DNA of 64,000 nucleotides from Poecilobothrus nobilitatus (lineage: Eukaryota; Arthropoda; Insecta; Diptera; Dolichopodidae), in the NCBI GenBank assembly GCA_947095535.1, contig OX352773.1:171814438-171878437 (forward strand), read 5' to 3'. Below, piece by piece: positions 28,143-40,100 of the stretch. Under the pieces are notes generated by a model that had not been told where the DNA came from, did no database searches, and was given only the letters and a program-made list of their open reading frames with translations. The stretch's first letter is position 1. The number at the start of each line of letters is the position of its first letter. The position numbers and the translations under genes were made by a program.

Positions 28143-31100
28143 TCAAATAATAAATGAAATTTTTTTGCCTAGAAATAAACATTAAGTTGTCAAATTCTGA
28201 TATTTAATCAAAAATTAAAAAAAAAAAACTCCAGTATAACAAAAATATACTTTTGATTATAGATTATACCGCTATGTAATTTTCATAAAAGGATACTTTC
28301 GAAATTCAAATTTAAAGATAATCTTAATTCTCTAAAATGTTCAAATTTATATATAACTCACCGTAACAGAAATTTAAAAACTTTTATCTCATTTTTACGC
28401 ACATTCAAATGTCATACATTTCAAAGAAGACACTCTAAACATATTTCTATTAAGTAAAATATTTAAGACTAGAGTAACTGATTATATATTTGACGTTTAT
28501 TTTTTAAATGTACGACAACTGAAATAGTACAGTGACATGTTAAATTGGTATATGGAAATAAGATACAATAGTTGTTATGTTAGTCAAGTCAAGAGTATTT
28601 AACTGCATCGTCAAATAACGTTCGAATATCGTTGTTTTTACCAAAGATTCTATGGAAAAAACTAAACATTATTATCAGAAACATAAATACTTACTTAGTT
28701 ATGTGGTTTGTATATAGATATTAAAGAATAATCAAATATATTTTTCTTCTATTACATACTTTCATAATAACAGTATAATAACAGTATATATATGTATACT
28801 TTAAAGTTTCCATCTTCAAATATATGTCAACAATGTATCAATATAGACAATGTAAATAAATATCGGGACTATATAAAGAAACTCAAGAATGCTAAAATTT
28901 GATTGTTTGAGAAAACAAAAGAAAAAGTGAACAAAAAAAAATAAACAAAAAGAAAACAGAATAATAAAAGGGAAAAAAGATGAAAAAAGATGAAAAAGAG
29001 AAAAAAAAAAAATAAAGAAAATAAAATAAAACTATAAAAAGAAAATAAAGAAGAACTAAAAATTATTGAAGTGAAAAGTTTATTTTTATTATCATTTAAA
29101 TTTTTACTTTTTTACTTTTTTTTTTGTTTTTCTGTAATAAATTTTTAAAAAGTAAATTTTGATGTTTTCATCATTTTTTTTCTTATTTTAAATATTGATT
29201 TGAGTTTTTGTTTTTTTTTATGTTCTGGTTCAAATACTATAATTACAAAAAAAAAAAAAATTTAAAAAAACACAAAATACAAAATTAAAAAAAAAAAACA
29301 TGCAAAATAAATAAAAGAAAATTATTGACCAGAATGATAAAATGTAAAATGAATATAAAAACTACATTTTAAAGAAAAAAAAAAATAAATTTGTATTTCA
29401 TTTGAATGCTTATCAACAATTCACATAAACAAATAAAATTCAATTAAAATTTTATTTAAAAAAAAAAAAAAAAATTGATTAATTTTGTTTTTTTTTTTTT
29501 CTATTTTTGTAACTTTAAATATAAATAATATTTATTTTTACTGATTTGCAACCGCTCATAAATTTAAAATGCTATAGTATCTATTTAAATCAATATAGAA
29601 TTAAATAATATTATTTGAAAAATTTTGGGTTTTCAACAAAATTGGTTGATGAAAATTTTTAGAAATCAAAAAAAATTTTAAAAATTATTGCGATCCGATG
29701 AATTATTGCTGCGATCCTCCTCGTCCGCTTAATAATTTATTGAAATTGTAATTTTTTTTTTTTTATTAAACAATACTTGTTTGTGGTTTAAGTTATAGCG
29801 ATATGCAATGGTAATTTTTAATGATTTTCGTTGTACTTATAAAATTAGATTTAATATAGTTAAAAATGTTCTAACAATTAAGAATGTTTCTGGACCTCTC
29901 GCACTTACACTTGATAATCGCACTAAACCTATCCTCCAATCATACAAATTTTATTTCTAAAAAGTTCGAAAAATTTTTAGTGTGTGCGAAGGTACTCGCA
30001 CTAAACCTAACAAAACGCACTTTTTTACCTGTCAAAATTTAGTGTTTTTTTTTTTATTTACCACAGTGCGACATTTAGGCACTAAAAGTGTAAAATATTT
30101 TTATAAGAAAGAAGAAAGAAGAAAAGAAATAAGAAAGATAAAAGTTAATGTTTGTACAAAACAAAAAAAAAAATTAAAATGAATATTCAAAGAAAAAGGC
30201 GACATTTGGTCACAATTATAAGCAGAATAGTACGAAAACAATTTAGTACGAAGCATTTTATTTTATGAGATCACAACAGAGTTTTTATGACGTAAGTAAT
30301 TTGATTCTATTAACAATTGAAATTCCATAAGGATTAAAATTTATTCATAATAATGTATTATTTTTTTTAGCACATTTCCAAAAAAATTTTGAAAAAATGT
30401 GCTTATTAGTTTCATTCTGTCCGTCCGTCCGTCCGTCCGTCTGTTTACAAAACTTCTACACCGTTAAAGATAGAGAAAAAAAATTTTAACCATAGGTAGG
30501 TCTCATAAAAAAAAATAATTTTGTGGAACAACTTTTTCATGTAGCCCCCCCCATTACGGAGCTACAGCCCCTCAAACTTTGAAAAAGCCCTATTTTTAAA
30601 TGCATATATCTTATGTTCTGCTTAAGATTTTTTCAATCTGAAAACGTCATTCGACAGGTATTTCTTTTATCTTTGTAAATTAATATCAAAATTATACAAT
30701 TTTTTTTTAAATTTAGTATTTAAATTTACCGTTATGTGAAAACCAAATTTTGCATGATTTTTCTACTTTCATAACTCCGGCACGCTTCTAAATAGAAGCT
30801 TGAAATTTTGAGGCAAGAAAGAACTTTTAGAATTAGTATAAGTTTGCTCAGAAAATTTTTTCGGACCACCCCCTGTTTATGAGCTATTAGGGCTTAAAAA
30901 TTGAAAATTTGCTCTTTTTAAACACCTGTAACTTAGGAACCTATACACATTTTACTTCTGCAAGATATAAAAATTAAAGCTACAATAATATATTTTTACG
31001 TGTGTTAAAGGTTTATTTTAATTGTAAAGGGTTCCAAAGTTGCAGCTCTTCAAAATTGCGAAAAAGCCCCATTTTCAGATGTATATATCTCGGGCTCTGC

Positions 31101-34100
31101 GTAATAATTTTGCAATCTAAAACCGCCAGAAGATTGAAAATTTTATTATCTATATAAAACAATACCAAAATTATGTAATATTTTGTAATTTACTATTTAA
31201 ATTTACCGTTATGTGAAAACCACATTTTGCATGAAATTTCTTTTTTCATAACTCCGGCACCCCTTTAGATAGAAACCTGAAATTTTGAGACAAGAAAGAA
31301 CTTTTAGAATTAGTATAAGTTTCCTCAGAAAATTTTTTCGTAACACCCCCTCTTTAAGAGTTATTACGCCTCAAAAATTGAAAATTTGCTATTTTTAGAC
31401 ACCTGTAACTTAGGCACCTGTACAAATTTTTCTTCGGCAAGACATGAAAATTAAAGGTTCAATAATATATTTTTACGTGTGTTAACGGCTTTTCTTAGTT
31501 ATATAGGATTCCGGACTTATAGCCCCTCAAAATTTCAAAAATGTCCTATTTTCACATTTTTTCTTATTACATGAAATTTTCAAATTTTTGTGAAAGTCAC
31601 ACTTCTAAACAGTTTGTATTGAGTTTTAGAAATGTGCGCTTTTAAAAAAAGTTGGTTTACATTCTACCTTGTTTTACTTAAATTTAATTTTTTCAGAACT
31701 CATTTTTTGCTCTTGTAAATAAATAATTTGAAATATTGTTTTTTTTTTTTTTTTAAATTTAAAAATTTAACAAATACAAAAAGTAGTTATCTTATATTAC
31801 CATAATCATCATAAATATAGTCGAAATAAAGTGCTTTTCTGCTACTGTTAAAATAAATTTGACATAAAAATGCTAAAAAAATATGCATTAAGTTAAAATA
31901 CTGATTCTTCTCCTTAAAATATAGTACTGTCATAAATTTTTAAATCCGGATAAAAATTTAGTGCGAAAAATAGTGTGTTAAATTAGAATTTTTGGAAAGT
32001 GCAAATGCGAAGTGCACGTATCAAGTATGTAAGTGCGATAGATGGGGAAACGTCCTAAGTACTAAATTTTAATATCTTAACTTTAATATTTAATATTTAT
32101 ATATATATATATATATGTTTCAATCATTTAAAAACATTTGCCTAAAAACATTTTTTTTTTTAATATTCAATTTACATATCATTACAATTTTTGTTTTAGG
32201 AGTGTTTCGATTTTCAACACAGCTGAAGACTTGTGCTGAATTGCTTAGAGAACTCATAGTTTAAACTTTCCGTTAGTTTTATACTTATATTGAAATTTTA
32301 TAAATATCATCAATGAAAAATAAAACTAATCTACATTTTTTCCATTCCTAAAACCCTTTAGATGAAATTTTAAAAATAAAAATAAATTTTTTCAAAAATA
32401 GAAATATTTTTTCAAAAAATTTCATATCGTTGTAAGTTTAATCTATTCACAGTATAAGCTGTGATATCTTTATATTTTATCCTAAAAATTAATATTAGGA
32501 TTTTCTGTATCGAAACACATTATAATAATATATACATTACATAGAAAATACGTGATAGAAGTGATTTTAACTGTGATTTTAACTGAGAAAAAAGGAGATT
32601 TTACTGACCGTTTAAAATTTAATAAATGACGATATCATAATAGAATTACTAACTTATATTGACTTTTTAACTATAACGTGGCATTGACATTTTCATATTT
32701 TCTTATTACTCAATTTTATATTAAAATACTGGCCAATGATTATTAAATCCTAACAAAAATAAAATAGTTATTAAAGGTCTAGTATAAAAGTATGCATTTA
32801 TAATATTAATAAGTATCAGTTTACGTATAAATGAATGATAAATATCAAACAGTCCACAAATTTCTTGATAAGAAATAAAAAAAACCCCTAAAAATCATAT
32901 GTGAATGTAATATTATGTTTGTTGTTGTTTATTTCATCTCAGAACATATAAATTAAAATATACATAAGAACCTTCGGAATGCATTCACAAATTTTAATAT
33001 TTCATATTAAAACGAAAGGAAATAAATGGACAAAAAAATCATATGAACAAACACAAAAAAAAAAACCATTTATTGGCTTTTTATAGGCTTTTTTTTATGT
33101 GGTAAAGATTTTTTTCAGTAAGAAATTCTGAAATAATTTTTTATGTTAAAAGTTCTTTTAAGGTTATAAGAATTATTTATATATAAATTTTTTTACAAGT
33201 TATATAAATTTTAATATATTTTAAACTACCTGTCGTAAGTCTTTTGCTCCATCATCGTAACAAAAACATAAATTTTAGATAGTGATTTTAATCGGAATTA
33301 AAAGAATTTATTATGTATGAACGCTTCTTCTCTTAACGCTTTAGTAATAAAATAATGGAAATGGAAAATTTAAAAAAGATAAATTTGAATTTTTGATTTC
33401 GTAATGTTTTATTTTATCCTTTGAAAAACAGGATATTTTTCATCGTATACCAACTATTTGTCATTTCGAATCGATTAGTTTTTTTAAATGTCAAGTATAT
33501 TCGATATTTATGGTATTTATTTCTACTTTTTAATTTAACATTATACTGTATTTACAATGAACGCTCTCGTTCGCTCTCTATACGCAGTCAGATGTCAAAG
33601 TAAACTTGACATATATTAAATTATATAAAAGTACATATTAACCAAAAACACAGCCAAAAAAAAAGCTGTTTATCTTTTAATTTTTTTTTGCTTTCTCTTT
33701 TCTTTTCCCTTTTACGGATTGAAATGCCAAATAATTGAATAGTAACGATAATTGTGAATGTGTTTTATATGAAATATGATTGACATATACAATAGTAAGA
33801 ATATAATATCTAGATACATGCGTATTCGAAATTTAATTTGACATTTTAAATTGGTGTTGCCAGAATGTTATTATTTAAATTCATAATTTATAACTTTTTA
33901 ACATTTCGAACAATTTAAAATATTCAAGAAATAAAATCTTAAAGTAAATATTAATTATAATAAAGAAAAATTCAAAATTTATTAAAATTTAAAACGAAAC
34001 TCAAATTTCATTGTGGTGGACACGTTTTTCTAAATTGCTAAAAAGATTGCGTATATATACAAGAGCGTTAATTGTAGACCCAGAATTAAAAGATTTTATG

Positions 34101-37100
34101 AACTTTATTTAATAGATTTGCCAACAAGGTTACAAAAAAACAAACCTATACAATTTATTCTTAAGTAATAATCAGGATAATAAAGCAAAAAAAAAAAAAA
34201 CAAAAACTGAAAAAATTTATAGATACACAATTAAACATTTTTTTTTTTTTTTTAATTGGACATTATTAATTAATCATTCTAACTATTTTATGGTAAAAAA
34301 ACTTTTTATAAATTATGTCTAATAAATTAGTAACTTTTAATTATTATTAATTTATTATCATTTTTTTTTTTTATCTTTTCTGATTATAATTAAATAAAAT
34401 TACCCCGTATATATTAAAATAATAATTTTATAATAATTCTAATCTTATCTGAAAATTTTTTAATGATTTAAAAAATTATATTGAATTTTTTTATATGGAA
34501 TTATTTAATTTTAAATAATTTTTAAAGGCTAAATATAATTTATTTACAATTTATATATGGTTTTTTAATTATTATTGTAAACATTATCTAATCTTAATTT
34601 TGATTGTGATCTTCAATTTATTGATAAGAAGATAAAAGGTTGTATATTATGAAAAAAAAAAAAAAATTAAAAAAGTGAAAAAAATATCTTTTAATTAATT
34701 AAATAAATCGTTTTTAAATTTTTTTCCATTTATTGATTATTAAAAAGTTTTTATTTAAATTAAAATTAATAAAATTAAAAATAAAAATTTACACTATACA
34801 TGGTCTAAACACACAATCTAGGAATGTAAAATATATCTCAATGCCATTCAACGTTATACGTGTTTTATGTATTATTCCGTTACAAAAAAAACAGATCAAA
34901 AATAAACAAATATAAAGATATCAAGTATTTAAACTGGAAAAAAAACCCTGTAATATATGTAGAAAGTCTATACTATCTAAGATATAACTAATACTCTCAT
35001 AATTATTATGAGACAACAAATCCCAAATTCTATTGAATTACCTCCTATATTCCATAGCCAAAAACGTAGCCCAAAATTTTACCTTAAAAATTATAGGTGA
35101 CCATTCCCACTAGTTTTTTATTCTGACTTTTTATAATATTCATCGAAATGTTGGAGGTCCTAATAATGATATTTAATCTGGATGGTGTCATAATTCCAAA
35201 CAAAAAAAAAATTCAAAGTTACAAAATTCCAAAGAATGAAAAAAATAATTTCAAAAAAAAAAAACATTCCACAAACAAATTCCATAAAGAAAATTTTCTT
35301 ATATATAATATAATATGTATGAAAAAAAAAAAATTAGAAGCGGTTTTATAGATGGTTACAAAACTAGGGTATGCCCTTATATATTAGTCCCCACTATTTA
35401 CAGCGCCTGTCATTAAATTTTGAATTTTAGAATTTTTTTAAGCGGAATTTTGATCTGGAATTTTCTTTTTTTTGAAATTTTTTTTTTTTTTTTTGAATTA
35501 AGTAAATGGTCTTTGGAAATTGATTTTTTTTTTGGAATTCCGTACCGAACCCCGTTTGAGCAGTTACAATAAAATCAATGAAAAGCAGAAAGGGGCATTC
35601 TCAAAATCTTTGTTTTCAATTAAAATTAATTAAGTCTCGTTTTTTTAATCATTAGTTCATTACTGAAACTGGTCTTAATTTCCATGATACTCCATGATGT
35701 AGGGAAATATTTCCTTGTATTTCCTGCAATACAGGGAAATTTAAAAGTCAAAGAATAATACAGAGAATAACTACTATTATTTTTTTTTTAAATATGTAGT
35801 AACAATAATAGCTAAATTTTAATAATAATAGAGCGATTCATTGTTTCTTTGTATTCCCAACTCACAATATTAAATTTTTTTTCGGATCCATGTCCTATTT
35901 TCTCCTATCCCTACTTTCTAGCCAAGATTCTATATTAGAAGTTAGGGATTTCATCCTATTATATTGAATAAAAACGGAGATCAGTTTAGTTAGTAAAAAT
36001 CTGACATTATCAAGGGGTATTTTTTGGTGCCTTTGGAAAATTTTCACTTTCCTTAGAAAAAAATAAAATAAATATTAAATAATTAATCGTAATCGTCTTG
36101 TTGGTTGCAAATAAATATGATAAACAATAACAAGCAAAAAAAAAATGTTAATTTGAAATGTAAAAAATAAAATAAAATATTTTTTATTAATAAATCATAA
36201 GTTAATTTATGATTTATTACAGAATTTATATATACCGGATGTTAAATTCGAAAGTAAATAATAAATTTGTTATATTCTAAGAAGATTATTATTTTATTAC
36301 CAAGTCTTAATAAAAATAATAAACAATTTTTTTTTTTTTTCTTTTATTATTAATTGACTTATAAGACTTTACATGGTGTACTTCTGCAAATAACCTTTTT
36401 AAGGTTTAATGGTTTTACTGATCTCTTATCCTTGTATTAGCATTTTTATTTTATATACTATGTATAAATAATATGTAGTATAATATTATATATACAATTA
36501 TATTATTATCCTTGAACTTTTCTTCTTATATATATATAACAAACATGAAATAAATAAAGTAGTTAATTTTTTATAGTTTTGATGTTTTATATAAAAATTT
36601 AACATTTTTATGTTTGTAAAATAAAGTTTATAATAGAATTAATTAAATAATTGTTCTGGAAGAAAACGTTTGTTAATTTATTTAATATAATTTTTTATTA
36701 TTTTAATAAATAAATAAGATACAGAAAATTCCTGGAATTGGAAACAAACAATAACCACTAACAAAAATTATAATATAATAATCAAAGTATACTTAGTATA
36801 GGTAGGTACGTAGATGGGAAGTACAGGTGCACACTTAAACTAGTTTAGGCCCATTGTGGTGTCCTGAATCACTATTTTCTCCTAATGAAAATCATTGAGA
36901 TTTTCTTACAAAGCGCTGTAAATTGAAATTCCAAATTCGACAGATCAAAAAGTTTATTTAAGAAAAATTTCCTCAGAAATTCTCTTCTTTTTTATAAAAG
37001 CAAAAACTGGGCATTCCACATAAGACGAGAAAAAAGGATTCTTCAAAAGTAATAATATGAGAGAAATCCCAACTTTCTGACATATTTACCGATTAAATAA

Positions 37101-40100
37101 TGTCGTGTTATAATCAGAATAAAAACGAAATATCCAGTGGGAACATTAAGCTCTAATATTTATGTTACATAATATTATAATATAAGAAATATTAAAAACG
37201 GATAATACATTTTAAAATAATTTTTTTTTTACTTTAATATATTAGGTCAATTACTTACTTTAATTTGACATTTTTTTTTAATTTTAAATGAAAAAGAAAG
37301 TTTAAAAGTTTAAGAAAAGTGCACTCAGGTCTCAGAGTCAATATGAAATTCAACTTAAAATATTCAAGTATTATATTTTTATCATAATAATTTTCTATAA
37401 ATTCTTTTTATGACTAGATTCCCAAAAAAAATGTTCATATTACTTTGTTATTATATACCATATATCTTTAGATATTTTTCGTTGTTTTTTTTTTGAGAAT
37501 TTTCCAATGGTTTATCAAATGTAACATCAAATGCACTTTTAAATAAAAAAAATTATTGAAGTGATTTTTTACTTTCTATGAAAAATATTTTGTTTAAAAA
37601 ATAAAAAAACAGGATATAAAAATTGTCATTAAACCCAATTTTTTAAGGACTAGATGTCTTTTTAAGGAGAAAATAAATATCACATATATATGTATATAAA
37701 TATATATACATTTTTTTAAACTGAAAATTTCTTTTTTACATAAAAACGAAAAATTTATAAAATTCAGTTATAAAAAAAAGGAACATTTCTACTTTATAAA
37801 AAAAAAAACGGTAAAAAGTTATAACTGTGTCTACTCTAGGATACTCACACTATATAATAAATGCTATTTCTATAAAATTTAATCATCTTTTATAAAATTT
37901 GCAAATATTGACTTAATTAAGGACTAAGATATCACTAATTATGTATATTTCAGGGTTGTATGAAAGCTATTCGAATCTGTTACGTCAAACTAACCAAGTT
38001 TTACTAAAGTTATTGTGATAAAACTTGATCATCTTTTAAAAAATCTCAGATGTCTGACTTAATTAGATAGATACCAAAATATGGGGATATAAATTTCGCA
38101 GTTGTATGATAGTTTACCGAATCTGTTCAGTTAGAGACACAGTTTAATTTTTAAGTATACTGTTGTCAGTTTAAATAAAATAAAAAGTTGTCTGACAGGT
38201 ACATGAACGCGCCGATCAAACTTATTTTAATTAAAATAGCAAAGATGGGGTTTATATAAAAATGTAATTGTAAAAATTTAATTTTAAGTATGTTTTCATT
38301 TATCTATATCTCGCCTTCTTTGCAGTGTCATAAACGGTAAAGAAAAATATAGTATACTCATAAAACTTTGGAAATATGTTCGTACGGATATAAAGAAAAC
38401 TCGTAACAAAAAAGTAAACGAACTGCAAGAGTAAAAGTTAATTTTTTTTTTTTTTGAAAATATGAACCATTGATGCTTGGGAAGAAATTCCTCTGATACA
38501 ACATATGTAAATAGGAATAGAAAATCCAAAAATTTTATAAATAATATTCCACTAAATCTGTATGTTAAATTTAAGTATATTGCAAAAAGAACAAGACGGA
38601 TTTTAGTAAAATGTGAATTTAATAATGTAAGATTGATATAAATTTCGTTATTCATCAAATTGTATACAGAATTGTAAATTTTTATTGCCAAATAATTCAG
38701 ATTTGTATAAAAGTTAAATAATGGAAAATTGAAATAGCTTTTAGATGTATTATGATAAAAAATTTATAGCGTAAATGTGATACAGCTATGAGATTTAGTA
38801 AATCTTAAGATATAATATCTAAATTCTTTTATAAATCGAAAAGTACTTTTTTATGTACATTAAAACTAATATGGATTAAAGACATTTGGTATTTTTTATG
38901 GGTTATTTTTAAATTGAAATTTTTTTAAAATGCATGATGAGATCAAGAATTTTTTTTTCAAAAGAAAGCATAGAAAACTAAATTCGTTATAAGGTTTGCA
39001 AAAAAAAAAATATTATTGAGAAAAGATTTTTTTTTGTTGAAAGATAAATATTTTTTTTACACCGGAATGAGATGAGATTTTTTCATTAAAAATATATTCC
39101 ATGAAATTATGGGTTCCAACGTATTTGTATACAAGCTAAATGGAAATATTCTATTCAAGTCAGAAAAATATATTCTAATCTAAAGTAAAATTATAATCAA
39201 ATGAAAATCAAGATTTAGTTAATCCTATCTTACTATTGTATAAGAAAAATATCCTATGTATTTATTTAGAATATAAGGTAAATGTTTTTATAACTCTACT
39301 TTGAATGTAGTTCCTTTTAAGCAATCAAAAAGTAAACTATCTTACATTCTTAAAAAATATATAATTTATTTATTTATTTATTAGAGGAATCTATTAATTC
39401 TTTTTTTATTACGATATAAACTATTACGATATTATAAAGTATTACGGGATAAACTTGTCTACTATTAATTTTGCATATGGGATCTGATCAGGATTTATAA
39501 TCAAGATCTTTCGATTAAAAAACCGACAATTTGTAACTACAATAATTAATATATTGCAACTGATTAAAAATATTACTTAAATAAGAATAAATAATAAACA
39601 AATTGATATAGTTATACTACTTTACTGTATAAAAGAGATCAATTTTATATCTTTATATATAGTTCTAAACGAAACTTCATATAAATTATAATAAAATTTT
39701 TTCAGGACTTCTTAAAGGATCTTAAAAGATTTTGGAAAAAAAAAAAATTAGAAGATATTAAGCATTTATTTTAACAACTTTTTGAAAATAAAACTTATTT
39801 TTTTTTTTTTCAGTTTTTTCCTGATCTTAATTAATTTTAAGTGCAAGAAATTGTTTTTTGTTACGCGACAAGGAATTAAATATATTAAATTTTTTTTATT
39901 TTTTTTAACTAAAAAAATCCATACACATTAATATTGTATTTTTACTTTAGACCAATATCTGAGGGGAAAAAGGGCCTACTACTGCTGGTATAAATCTATA
40001 CTTTAAAAATCCAAATATTTAAATCCAAACGCATCAAAATCAAGACTTTCAAAATTCAAACATGTATAATAATTATAATTTATTTAAAAAAAAAATATAT

